The position numbers and the translations under genes are program-made. DNA of 64,000 nt from Eupeodes corollae (taxonomy: Eukaryota; Arthropoda; Insecta; Diptera; Syrphidae): the NCBI RefSeq assembly GCF_945859685.1, contig NC_079148.1, positions 120,324,589 to 120,388,588 of the forward strand, given 5' to 3'. Shown piece after piece: positions 11,617 through 23,399 of the stretch (position 1 is the stretch's first letter; each line of letters starts with the position of its first letter). The notes beneath the pieces were generated by a model. The model was not told the origin of the DNA and did not search any database. It saw only the letters and a list, made by a program, of their open reading frames with translations.

Positions 11617-12038
11617 GTACTCGCAGTAAAATAAAAAGATGAACGCTCACTGTTATGAACTGTTTATCTGTAAAACAAATCAATGTAACAATAACAATGT
11701 TAAAACCTTCCGTGATAAGCAACTATGAAAAACAATTTCCCACAAAAAAAGTATTCAATGACTTATTTATAATCAACATACTCTCTGGTTTAACAATACA
11801 AAAATTAATTATAATTAAAACATTTTTTTTTCCAATTTACGGGTCATAATTAAGAACCATTTTATCAACATCGGATCTGCCTGCCTAAAGTAAACACGAA
11901 TTTACGAAGAATCTTATATAAAATTAATGAGTAGATAAATGTTCATGAATACAAATTTGTCTAACCACATAGGTTTAGTAATAAAAAAAAATTATTCAAA
12001 TATCATAAGGTACATTAACCTGTTCAATTCAAAAATAC
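11617..12038 (-). other. Intronic AT-rich sequence
   Basis: A 64-codon open frame at 11655-11849 has no recognisable features; otherwise empty. Confidence 0.4.
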
Positions 12039-13146
12039 AAAAGAGGCTGGGATGCGACCCACACTGATTACATTCCACCCCGTCTGTCGATTTGTCTTGC
12101 TTAAAAGTTTAAAGGTTTTCGTGTTGGGTTAAGAAAGTTGTTAGTTGAATTATTCTTAAAAAAATTAAAATTACCAACAATATTTTTCATATAAAGAAAT
12201 AGTTCAGTTTGAAAATCTAGTTTTTTTAAATAGATTTTAGTCGACAACAAATTTTTACCAATTTAAGAAGCATTTGTTAAATTTTTACAAATTTGATGAA
12301 CAAAATTAATTTGAGAGATATCAAGAACCGAACATCAATTTCTCCCAAATTTGCGTATTATTTATTGTAGATTTTATTTTTTCATGAAAAAACCGACTAT
12401 TGTATTATATTTATATAAAAACTACTGAATACCGAATACAATATTTTCGGTGAAATAAAACAAGTTTAGAGAAAATATTTTAAGTTTTGGAAAAGGTATT
12501 TGAGTCGAAAGTAAATTTTAATAAAGTTTTAGTATTGTTTTTTGTTTTAGGTTTTTATTTGTTGTAAGAAAACTGTCAATTAGATTTTTCTCAAAATTTT
12601 ACTTAATGTTAAAAACTTAATTTTTCGTTGCACAAAATTGTTTTGGAGATAAAATCATTTTGTATTCGTAAAATTTTCGAGGTGACAATTTTTTTTCAAT
12701 TTTTTTTTTTTGTTGAAAAAACCGTTAATTGGATTTTTTTTCAAAAATGTACTTATTTGGTATCACGCTACAATATATATTATACAATTTATTTTAAGTC
12801 TCTAGCGTCATTGGTTTATGAGATATTTTGAATTAACCAAAATGTTCACCTTTTTTTTAAACTGCTATGCTAAAAAAACACAAACGACATTTTCTTGAAA
12901 GCCTTTTCTTCATCTTTCTGCTTATAATCTGTATAACAAAATTTTTTTTAAGTCGATATCTCTAATAGTTCTTGAGCTATAGACGACGAAAAAAACGTCG
13001 CGACCGTACGTAACGTACACAAGCACGCACTGACATCTTTCTAAAAATCTTTTATTTCGACTATAGGGGCCTTAAAACGTCGAGCAATCTCAAAATTTTC
13101 AATTGGACAAATCGGACCCATTACAGTTACTTCCTATGGGAAGTTA
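12039..13146 (+). repeat. Rep1 family, copy A (both ends present)
   Basis: It starts AAAAGAGGCTGGGATGCG and ends at a hairpin, ACTTCCTATGGGAAGT. Between them are the blocks shared by the family: CCGTCTGTCGATTTGTCTTGC, the CCAACAATATTTTTCAT block, ATCAAGAACCGAACATCAAT, one unit of the about 172-bp internal repeat (near 12465), GAGCTATAGACGACGAAAAA, an ACGTACRCACGCAC region, and AAATCGGACCCATTACA just before the hairpin. It has no coding capacity. The terminal hairpin plus internal minisatellite resembles non-autonomous Helentron/Helitron (DINE-like) elements, but this class assignment is inference. Confidence 0.75.
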
Positions 13147-13190
13147 AAAATATTTTATACTTCATGCAAATGGTTAAAAAATAGAGTGGT

Positions 13191-13311
13191 TCACTTAGGT
13201 GTATACGCACTTTTTTCATTGTATTGAATTTGTATAAAAATGTTCATCCACTTTTTTTACAAGTGCAGAAACGTGCACTTAAATTTAATGATAATAAGTA
13301 CACCTAAGTAT
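13191..13311. repeat. Short inverted-repeat element
   Basis: ACTTAGGTGTA at 13193-13203 is exactly inverted as TACACCTAAGT at 13299-13309. The interior contains a second small palindrome, AGTGCAGAAACGTGCACTT, and a GTGTATACGCAC block beside the left arm. It could be a very small MITE or a chance hairpin; no target duplication is obvious. Confidence 0.35.
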
Positions 13312-14796
13312 TATATTTACGATTTTTGGTGATTTTTAAAAATAAGGCCAAGACAAAACTTTTCTTTTGTAAGATAAAATTGTACCTATTTTGTATTTAA
13401 TTTCTTAACATGTTTTTAATAAACTTTAATTCAAAATTTTAAATTATATTTTATTAATTTTTAACTATAAGTCAAATTTTATTTTACTACACAAGTCTGT
13501 CAAAGAGTGTTATTCTTGAGTTTACAGGCTAAGATTCTCAGCTTTAAGGTACAAGATTTCTTAGTTATAACTCTCTAGATCATATATTGACATATGGTCC
13601 AACCATCAATAGTAGTTAAACTTAACATTATAATTAATTTGAAATAAATGCTTTTTACAATAAAATCATTTTTTTGTAAGAATGGAAACTGTAACTTTTT
13701 CTTGTAAACCTTTAATGGAATGTCCTGTATTAAGTCCTGTGAAAAGGTCATGCATAGAAAGTTAAAGACGTCAATACGTTTACTAAAAACATAAATCAAA
13801 TTCTAATGCGCAAAATGTATATTTTCCTAATTGAAACTTTCTAAACAAAGATGTTTGTGTGTGCACAAACATGTCTTTGAAGTATTTTTCAAATTTTATG
13901 ACAAAAATTAAAATCCCAGACATCAACAAAATAAAAATTGACATTTTTGTTTCTCCGCCAAAGCCCTTGAATTCTAATATTATGTATAATTGGAAAAAGA
14001 AACATCCGGTTAAAATTGATTTTTGCTTCCTTCTGGCTAAGTCCCATACACATATTATGTCCATTTCTAGGTCATTGTGGGGGAGTAGATGCAATATATA
14101 TGAACATAAAAATAGGTTTTAATAAATAAAAACAAAACGCGACAACAAAATATATAATAACAATAAATAACAACAAATTTTTAAATGCCGCTTTTATTAG
14201 TGTTCATGGATATAAAGATATTTTATATAGCTACGTTAAGACAATGACAAAATTTCTACCAATGTTGATTTGACTTTCAAAAATTCTCCAATAAACAATA
14301 TCAGAAATTTGATTTCGTTTGTGTTCTTCTTTTTTAATAAAAAAAAAGAGAAAATCTTTTAAAAAGCTAAATCATGCTTTAAGAATTTTTTTTAAACAAA
14401 ACAGAAAATCTGTGCACACACAAACAAAAATGACGAAATAAAAACATTTAGTAGGAAATAATATTTTGTTGATTTTATGCCAAAAATATATATTTTATAG
14501 ATGCGAAGTACTTTTTCACCTTGGATTGTCAAAAAAATTATTTGAATATATTTTTTTTGGTTTTTTTTTTAATGCAATCATGCGAAAAATATTGCTCATT
14601 AATTATAATTGATTTTTAATTTAAATGCGAATATTATAAGAATTATACCCTTAGAAAACCTTAGAAAATCCCAATTGACACAAAATTAAATTTAAATCAC
14701 TCCTAAAGTCCCTAAGTATACCATAAACCCTTACAAAAATTATATAACTTAAATGAAAGAAATTAGTAAATAATTTAAAATACAATTTATACTTAC
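13312..14796 (-). other. Intronic sequence up to the N-terminal exon
   Basis: AT-rich. Overlapping sense and antisense open frames at 13575-14122 show no domain and are mutually shadowing. The donor of this intron is GTAAGT at 14791-14796. Confidence 0.5.
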
Positions 14797-14940
14797 GAGG
14801 TGGGATGATCGACCTTGCGATTCTCGAAGGGATTATAAGTATCTTCCGGATCATCGGTACCTTTTTTTCTTGCTGTTACCACTAGCGGTAGCGTTGATCC
14901 TGCCGCTTGTTGTGCTGGTATATCCGAAGCCGAACGGAAT
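14797..14940 (-). CDS. SLC36-type transporter, N-terminal cytoplasmic exon (long isoform)
   Basis: As spliced from the upstream exon, this 144-base exon begins at 14940 after the acceptor TTCTTCGGATAG. Its first A completes a Lys codon (AA|A). It encodes about residues 69-117, a hydrophilic N-terminal tail ending YNPFENRKVDHPTS just before the first membrane segment; this NPFE..R..HPTS motif is shared by insect members. The donor is ACCTC|GTAAGT, leaving two bases that join C in the next exon to make Ser. The acceptor has a weak pyrimidine tract, so the exact left junction is less certain than the frame. Confidence 0.8.
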
Positions 14941-14969
14941 CTATCCGAAGAATTATACATTTCAAACAT
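14797..14969 (-). CDS. SLC36-type transporter, alternative start exon (short isoform)
   Basis: Unspliced reading of the same exon gives an ATG at 14969 in good context (CTCAAAATG) and the N-terminus MFEMYNSSDRFRSAS, continuing in frame into the common N-terminal tail. An in-frame TGA lies at 15000-15002, so this is the first usable start in that reading. Joined to the downstream exons it yields about 476 residues. This would need a promoter or leader within the adjacent A/T-rich sequence (14970-15162), which I cannot place. It is an alternative to, not in conflict with, the longer spliced form. Confidence 0.55.
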
Positions 14970-15162
14970 TTTGAGTTTGGATTTCTTTTTTTGTTTTACT
15001 CAAAAAAAAATTATTTTTTTTCTTTTTGATCGAGCACAAATTTGTTTTTTTTTTTTATTTTTTAAACTAATTAAAATAATTTTAATTTATTTATTTTTTA
15101 TTTTAACTTTTATACTAAACGAACAAATAGAAAGATTGTAAATAAAATAATTCACAACATAC

Positions 15163-15242
15163 TTTGATTGGTCGAAATTCGCGTTATTCTTCGCTCCGTT
15201 ATGCTTCACTGTGTCATAGCCCGTAATCACTGTGGGGATTTT
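15163..15242 (-). CDS. SLC36-type transporter, second coding exon
   Basis: This 80-base exon is bounded by a strong acceptor (TTTTTTTCGCAG at 15243-15244) and donor GTATGT (15157-15162). It encodes 26 residues, beginning KIPTVITGYDTVKHNG, plus two bases of a Lys codon. It is too short to stand out as an ORF, but it is open only in the frame that joins both neighbours: phase 0 from the exon at 19010-19135 and phase 2 into the exon at 14940. It extends the cytoplasmic N-terminus. Confidence 0.75.
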
Positions 15243-18200
15243 CTGCGAAAAAAATTAAAAGAGTGGAAAATTTTTAGGAAAATTGTTCTTTTTTTTTCTT
15301 GAGATTTTTTTTTTAGATTAAGTTTTATTTAAGAAAAAATCGTTCGTTTTTATTTTTTTTTATTCACCGCACATTTTCTCTCAAGTTCTTCGCCGCGGCC
15401 AAAAGGTGTGTGTGCGTATGGGAATAAAAGAAGACAGAATAAAGCAGAGATATAAAATCAAACACACACCAGTCTCAAAAAATTGTCAAAAATAAATTCG
15501 CATAAGATATGTGTATTAGGAATAAAAACAAAACCAAAAAATACAACAACAACAACAAAAAACTTTTACCCAAAAGGCTTTCAAGTATCGGTAGTTGTTG
15601 GTTATAGTATAAGTTTGGGGGTTGGGGGTTAAAATGATAAAGGAGTGGATTATAGGATCAAAATTTCATTGAAGAGACAAATAATAAAAATCGAAAACTC
15701 TCAAAGTTTGTTTTTGTAAGCAAAACATTTTTCAACTTACTCACTCACTCACTCCCTCCCCCACTCACCCCTCCATTACCTGAAATTGTGGGGGATGAAA
15801 GATGAGGGGGAGAAAGCTTCTATTTTTCGGATTGTATTAGGGTTATATGATGTGAAATGTGTAGTTTATAAATCTCGAAGATATAGCATTCGCTCTTCGG
15901 CTTTTTGCTGAAGCTTTTGTAGTGGGAAAATTTAATTTTATTCAACTACATTATTTTGTCTGCTGCCAATTTATACGGTATTCGTGTATATGGACGTATC
16001 TGAAGACATAGAGAAAGATCAGAGGTGATGGATGTGGCAAGTTGGTATTTTTGGGTTAATTTTAGAACATTAGATTTTATATATGCGTTGCTCTTTATTT
16101 TTTATTTCTTTGCTTTTTATGTGTTATTTTCTTTTGATATATGAAGGTAGGTAGGTACATATATGTATGCACATAGGTAAATTAAATATGTGCACAATGA
16201 AAATGTAAACAAGATCAAAATTTTTGTAGAATGAGAAAATGAAAACAAAACGATGAAACAGCACGAGACTTGATGATGAGTGCATAGTTTTTTCACTTTT
16301 CATTAACTTTCAACAAACCGTATAGAAAAGAGGAAAATAATATACATATGTATTTCATGTAGATTTGCAATTTATATACATTTATGATGGAACCAATGTT
16401 GTGAAACATTAGTTGTGGTTGATTAAATTTTAAATCATAGTAGAAACATTTAAGTGCGGAAATATACTTGGAGAATAATTTGCACGTTAATTGAGTTTAA
16501 CAGGAAGATGTTTTCTTATACTTGCAAAAATTATTAAATAATATATACTAGCTGAAATATGTTCGATTTTTTGTATATAATAAAAAAAGGATTAGAAAGG
16601 ATATAATGAAGAAATGTTCAGCCTGGTTAAGTATTCCACATTCGTGATGTTTGGCTTAAAAATTAATCTCTGTGAAAATCGGATTCAATGGAAAACTGAT
16701 GAGCATTTTCTAATAGTACCGTTATTACGGTTAACATTTTTTAAGTTAAGGTATGTCTCTAAGCATTCTTTATGAAAATAGCGATACAGCAATGATAGGC
16801 ATGGCACCTTGCTGTGGTTATCAATAGAAGCAAATGTTTTATGTATGACAACGATTGGATATCACTTTAAAAACTTTCTTTTCAATTCCATCAAAAATAC
16901 TTAATTTCGTCTTTGGATCACCATCCCAAATTTAAGAATTACCATTTACACTAGTCTCGGACGGATAAAAGCTTGGTAAATTATAGCCAAATTAGAAGTG
17001 GTAGGAAACTTCTTGCACCATCGGAGAAAACTTGAACGATGTCAAATATATGATCACTCCATAAGAGATTGTTTGTGATGCACATACCTAGAACAGAGCT
17101 GTGTAGTCACCTTAATGTAAGTATCATCCATTTAAAGTGACATAGGAAAAGGGTTGCAATTTTGCGGCAATGGATTTTGAGGAGTTTTCGAATCATTAAA
17201 TTCTTCCTTAGAAGTAGAATTGTAATACCAAAAATTGCATTCATTTGAATTATGATTAATTCAATCAATTTTATAAGTGCTCCAAATAGTTTGTTTATTG
17301 TGAGCGTAAACCAAAAAAACAATATTTGTTGGATAATTTCAATTTGAAATTGTTGTTTCTTCTTCTCTAACCCGAAAATATTGTCAAAATTGTGTAACCT
17401 ATATTCGAAAACAAATTGAAATCATAAAAGGACTCCCTTTGAAATTTTGCATTAATAAGGATGATAATATGGCTGTTCATATAGTAGCAATCTATAAATG
17501 GATTTTGTCCAAAACACTATCTTTAATATTTCAATATAAATAATGTTAAAAAACTATTTTTCATTAGAAATAAAACGAAAACATCATTTTATCAAAAAGG
17601 TATAACAAAGACTTTTCATAAATGAGTCACAATCAAAACTCATCTAAAATTATAATAACCAACAAAACCATGACCCTTCCCAAACTAAATCAAAATAAGC
17701 GAAATTTTATTCAAGGCTTTATACACACATACAAACATACTTTCAATTGAAAAAAGACACAATTTTCATCCCCATAAAAGAAAGTGAGAGATATAAGAGA
17801 AAAAGAAGTAAAACTAATCTAGGACACGTCCTTGTATACTTTTGAAAAACAAAAACAAATCACATTCATAACTTTTCAACGAATTGTTCATGTTCCAAAC
17901 AGTTAAAAGCTTCGCTCCAATTACAATATCCTTTATTGAATTCTATTTGTCTAGGTTTGGTTGTCTCCTTGATGTAATGTAATAATATAACAACAAAGGA
18001 AAAGAGTAAAGAAATTCTCAAACTGCTTGAATTATATACAAAGATGGTGATGACGAACGCCGCCAACAACGACGCGACATCTGACCTTCTTCCACAAAGT
18101 TATCTAACCCAAAAACAAGCATCTATAGCGTTTGTGATTACACCTAGACATAGAGTTATCAATATATAGCTACCGAATTCGCATGTAGTATACAGATACT

Positions 18201-19009
18201 CGTATCTTTTATAAGATAACTCATCCGTATTGACCTTATTCTTTTTTGTTGGGTGTTTTTTTGGTATGTGTGGGTTGTTACTTCCCATTTCATTGAGAGC
18301 ATAACATTTGTACGTCACCATGAACTTCAACCCTCTTCAAGGACACCCACCTATCAAACACATCACCCACTAGATAGAAAATATTTAATTGTTTTCTTCG
18401 TAGGAAGTATAGAATAGGAAAACTTAAGACGTCATTTACGAAACCCCACATTCTCGCATCTCACACGTTCTCGAGAAAAGAATCTTCACGCACACTTTTT
18501 TACATAAATTGCGGCCTTGGACAACAAAATTCTCTCGCTACATACTCGTCGTCGTCGACGGCGGCGTATAAACGTACAAAGATAAAGAAGAATCTTAAGT
18601 TCACAAAACTAGATACAATGCCAAACACACGCAATTCACAATAGAAGATAGATATAGGAGTGGATACATTTTCCGATTATGCGAATTAAATTGCGTATAG
18701 GAATTTTCATCTTCGAACCTAATTCAAGAGAACAAAAAACGGTTCTAACTTGGCACGAATTTACGTCGAAGAGGGATTTTTGAATATTTTCTTTCTCACA
18801 ACATGGCACACCACTTATATACATTTCTATAACACACAATCCGTGAATAAATAAAAATCCCACGCACTCCTTATTTTTGTATCTTTTTTTTTGAGATTCT
18901 TTAAGTAAAAATTTAAATTAAAAAAAATTGAAGACAATTTCGTCAAAAGAAAGCTTTTTTGTTTTTTTTTTTTGATTTTGTAAATTTTCAAGTTGAGGGA
19001 TTTATTAAC
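15243..19009 (-). other. Transporter intron
   Basis: A 3.8-kb intron. A strongly strand-asymmetric CT-rich tract followed by a GA-rich tract lies at 15735-15815. At 16650-17330 there is somewhat higher complexity but no frame that I can match to a protein. Other open frames (17866-18863, minus) carry no recognisable domain. Confidence 0.6.
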
Positions 19010-19135
19010 CTTATCCTTGTCCTTGTTAGCGGCCATTTTTTTCGACGCCAAAATTGCCGCGACGGTTTTTCGATTTCCGTTCGATGAGGATGTTGCTGCG
19101 GTTGGTGAAGTTTTGAGATTTAGATCGCGATTCAT
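19010..19135 (-). CDS. SLC36-type transporter, first coding exon (long isoform)
   Basis: ATG at 19135 in fly-type context (ACAACAATGAAT) starts MNRDLNLKTSPTAATSSSNG..., a basic, S/T/A-rich cytoplasmic tail of 42 residues ending DKDK at 19010. The donor would be AAG|GTTAAT, a weak but acceptable site; no better GT in the frame follows before the reading degenerates into A/T-rich sequence. It ends in phase 0, exactly matching the exon at 15242. The frame stays open upstream of the ATG but holds no earlier methionine before a stop near 19275. The longer readings of this frame past 19010 are intron. Confidence 0.68.
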
Positions 19136-19560
19136 TGTTGTCGTTGTATTGACAGCAGACGCAGCAGCCGGTGGTAACTTGGGACTTTTTTGAAAAAACC
19201 CGCGATCGGGTGTTTTCAGTTCAATCGACGAAGTCAGTTTGACTATTTGACTGTTATTCGAAAATGGTCGAAAATTTTAAATTTCTTTCGGATTAAATAT
19301 TATTTTTTTTTCTTGGTGAACTATCATATAAAATAGCCACCTACCTTCCGGGAATCCTGACCTCAACTGCTGAAACCACTGCCTTTGTACCGGTTCGGAT
19401 GCCTAATAATGTTTTTTTTTTTATTTTTATTTTTCGTTCGTTTTTCAGATGCAGCCACAATTAATGACAGTGCCAAGTTAGTCTCCCCCGTCGTCGTGGC
19501 GGTGGTGGCAGAGGCGACGGCGGTGGACATCGCCTCATCCCCCCACTAGCTAGCGGGAGA
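19136..19560 (-). promoter_or_regulatory. Putative 5' leader / promoter-proximal region of the long isoform
   Basis: On the minus strand a leader exon may end at 19345 (CCGGAAG|GTAGGT) and resume at 19250 (ATAACAG), removing a 94-base intron. The leader is GC-rich compared with its surroundings, with CCACCGCC-type triplet repeats at 19480-19545. It contains an upstream ATG at 19530 with a 55-codon frame (19363-19530, starting MSTAVASATTATTTGE) and another at 19538 with 25 codons. The splice sites and the transcript start are predictions only. Confidence 0.35.
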
Positions 19561-20992
19561 CATAAAGTATCTCAGTTTGAATAAAATAGTGTAACTTGGC
19601 AATTTGCGCTGCTCTATAATAGTGACATAACCAGCCGTTTATAGATCGCACGCGGAGTAGGTGTAGCTATACATATGCATACGAGATCATGATGCTTGCT
19701 CTAGCTTTTGTTGGTCGTATAATGGACCACAGAGAGTGTCTCTTTGTATAGGCACTATAATATGCTCTATCGTCGACTTGTGTTCCATACATCAGCTAGA
19801 GACAACGGACCGCCGGCCTACCTCTCTAATCAATTTTCTCAATGATACATACAATTTTGTTTTGTTGTGTTGTCTTTGTTTTAAGTTTTTATGGTCTTCC
19901 TGGACGCATGTTGACATTTTGCAAATATAGATAGGGGTTTTAGTCAGCGGCATAATGGAGGAAGCGACTATGATCGGAAGCTGGACATAAGCTGTCAAAT
20001 CAGCAAGTGTTGTACTTTTTGAGTTTCTGATATACATTGTTTCTTCTTAAACACGGCTATTACAATCGTATAAATGATGTATTAAGTAAATCCGTGTTAG
20101 GTCCAGTGAACGCTCCAGCTGTCACACTATGTCAGGTTGTCCCTAATTGGACATTTGAATAATATTCCACAAACGGGGTTGTACAAATCGGCTTAAGGTT
20201 CATAGTTTTTGGTACACCAAAATTCAAATAATCAGTGTGCTTGTTAAATGCAAAATTAAGAGTTTTTAAAATTTTACGACCAAAAACGAGTGTAACAGAA
20301 ATTTTCGAAAGAAAAAACCAATACAAATTAAAACTTTAACAACAATTTTCATAAGAGATCAATTTTTGAAGTGATATCTCGATAATCGCATTGGAACATA
20401 TAATTCCTTTGAACCAGCATTCTCTATTGCATAAAAACATTGTAAACATTTCAGAATTTTGAACGATTTAAATCTCACGTTAAGGGTTATGAGAAGATTG
20501 TTTACAAAATATTTTTAATTTGATGTTGACAAATACAAACGAGAGGTAAAAGAGCGGCAACAAATGTCGGTGGATAAAAAAGGTTCTGAATCAGAAATAG
20601 ACCTCCAAATGGCACACTGCCAACCTCTGCGGTTTCAAGATCTAGAAAAACCTTAAAAATCTTAAATAATCGTAATAAATTGGATTTTTTTGAATATCCC
20701 ATTTATAAAACGTATAAATTCTAGCCTTAAAAAGACTTTTTCCCTTTCACCCTATAAATATTTAAATATTTAAAACAAGGTTTGCCAATTTTGGAAACTA
20801 GTCGCAACTATCGATTAGTGTATTGAAAATTATTAATTAAAATGAGTATCCCATAAATTGGGTCTTTATTTTAAAGAAATTCCGTGACCTTACGAAACTT
20901 AAACTTTTCTCTTGAAATAACCGTTGAATGACAAATTCGTTGACCTTAATCGAATATTATTATTTATATTATAATTAAAATTATTAAAATTA
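19561..20992 (-). other. Sequence upstream of first exon 1a; possible intron of the exon 1b isoform
   Basis: Mixed-complexity sequence without a frame that I can support. Short open frames at 19736-20702 lie on both strands and match nothing recognised. Confidence 0.4.
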
Positions 20993-21137
20993 GGGGTTGC
21001 AGTAGCCCAATGAGAATAAGGGTCTAGTGAATAGCGAGTAAAGTTGTCAGGAATGGAGAGACCTACAGTTTTTTTTTAGCCGAATCCGAACGGCTCATTT
21101 AAGCAAGTATTTTTTATGACAGGAATTACTACTCGTG
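20993..21137 (-). repeat. Partial copy of the tRNA-derived SINE (3' half)
   Basis: The plus strand reads GGTTGCAGTAGCCC..., GTCAGGAATGGAG, ACCTACAGTTT and GCCGAATCCGAACGGCTCAT in the same order as the full SINE at 11310-11603. The tRNA-like head with A and B boxes is absent, so this is a 5'-truncated insertion or decayed fragment. Confidence 0.7.
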
Positions 21138-23399
21138 AAAACTTCAAACTCAAAAATACTATCTTTAGAAAAAAAATATTTTCATTCGAATATCCTATTT
21201 AAAGCTTTAAAAATCTATATCCCAAATTAGGAATTTAAATTCTATAAATTATAACTCCTATACATTTACCCTAAGAAACGAATTTAAATTAAGTTCAGAA
21301 ACAAAAAAAAAGACTCAAAAACTCATTGACCTATAAGCAAATAAAAAGAATTACAAACAAATTATTTAGTTTGTTTAAATTAGCATGATTTTCAATTGAA
21401 AAATTACATTGTTTTTTATTACTCGTACACTATGTACCTAGCAACTATTACAGGCGTGTGAGTAAATTTGTCACTTAATTTTCAAATCAAACTAATGCTA
21501 TATTTATGCAAATAAGAATACAAACAAAAATGATCATCACACGGTGGGATGCCGTTTAAAAATGATGATCGCCCGTGATTGATAAAATCCTTGAATAAAA
21601 TTTACAATCACTTTATAGTAGATGAACACAAATTTATTTGTTTGCTTCTTGATTTTTTTGTTTTGTATTTTGGCAGTGAAAGCAGTTTAGTGGGACTAAA
21701 TGATAACAATTTGATTACATTTTAAGGCAGATAAAATGAACCATAGCAATTTTGAAAAATCATTCCCATGAAGAGCTACACTCAACATCAATTGATTAAT
21801 ACCGTTATTTATGTAAGTTTGTCAAAAACAAAAAATAAGCAGTGATTTAAATTAATTAGATTTATTTAAAGCCAAATTATATAAATTGTTTTGTTGTCTA
21901 ATGAATTTAATTCTGTGATTTTGTTGACCAGGAGAATTCAGAAACAATAATACATTTTCGACACCACTGATAATTTTAATATTTTTAAGGCTAACATGAA
22001 CTGTTACAATACCTATCGGCAATTTATACTACAACGCACCTGAATAATCTAAAAACAGACTCTAAACAAAACAAACAAAAAGTTAAGTGTCAATAAATCA
22101 ACCGCGCACACTTCTAAAATTAGTTACATAAAATAAAAAACAAAACAAACAATTCATTTTTATAGTTAACAATTGATTTGTTTCTAATTGTTATGAAAGT
22201 AAAAATAAAACAACAACAAAACTAAAACATTAACAAAGTTAGTTATTGAATAAAAATATCATACGGAAATGCAGTACCCCTACTAAATCACTTGAATAAA
22301 CTTTAATTGAAATGTTTTCATCACACAATGAAAAATTGAAATAGAAAAAAATACAATATCATTCATAGGGGCTTATAGGGTTCACTAGACTAGTATGCAA
22401 TGCCAGCACGAAAAACCAATCAGGTGGAAAAACTCTCTCCCTCCATGTGGCTGTACATATATAGTTAATAGTTACCTTCAAAATAATTGGATATAAAGGT
22501 GTATTTTAAGTATGTATTGTAAATAGAAAACAAAATTAAAGCTTCCGTGCACTTTACACTTTGTTTTTTCTTTGAACAAAGTTATTTTAATTTATTTTAT
22601 GACTAATAATTATACTAATTTAAGATTTTTAAACAAATATAATGACTCTACATCAATGAGATGACATAACTCATAATGGCATTGACAATTTGTTTGTCAT
22701 TAATAAATTACTATTTTCATAAATGAATTTCACTTGTGAAATTAAATAAATAATTTTGAATAAAATTTCTGAAGTGTACTTTTGTCCAAATCAGTTTTTT
22801 TTAATGCTTTTACAAACTTTAAACTAAAATTCATAGTATCGAATTATTTGTAAAAATTAAAGAAAACTTTAAACTTGTTTTCTCAACATTCAGTATTAAG
22901 GCACGTTATAATAATAAATTAGAGTCCTTCGAAACAAAACCGTGACAAAAGTCATAAATTAAGTTTGTGCTGTTTTATATTTGAATTTCCAAATGTAAAA
23001 ACTTTATTAAATTTTTGTTAATACAAATTTTCTATTGTTATTTTTTCTGAACTGCAAGACGATTTCTGTACTGTTCTTCAGAAAAAAATGTATCTCAGAG
23101 TATTTTTGCGGATATACAGAGAATTAACTTGAATCATAACCGGCTAGTCATCAGACTATTTGGCAGCCAAAAATGTTGATGTTGACGAATTAAAAGTCCA
23201 GATACAACAGTTTTTACCAAGTGATCTGATGTCTTTTAAATCATGAAAATGATAGTGTACATTTTCGAATTAAATTTTAAAATTCATTAGAAGCCATCAC
23301 ATAATCTTCGATTAAAGATTTATTCACCTACTAGTCTCCTGCATAATTTGAATCCACCTCAATTATGCAACGGTTAAAGTTTGGTCATCAAAAAGATGA
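21138..23399. other. AT-rich sequence, nothing recognised
   Basis: No reading frame above background and no repeat end identified. Confidence 0.45.

Noticed and set aside
13783..14122. Overlapping sense (87 codons) and antisense (103 codons) frames
   Set aside because: Mutual shadows in AT-rich intron sequence, with no recognisable motifs.
16650..17330. Possible retroelement remnant in the transporter intron
   Set aside because: Somewhat higher complexity, but no frame gave a recognisable motif order.
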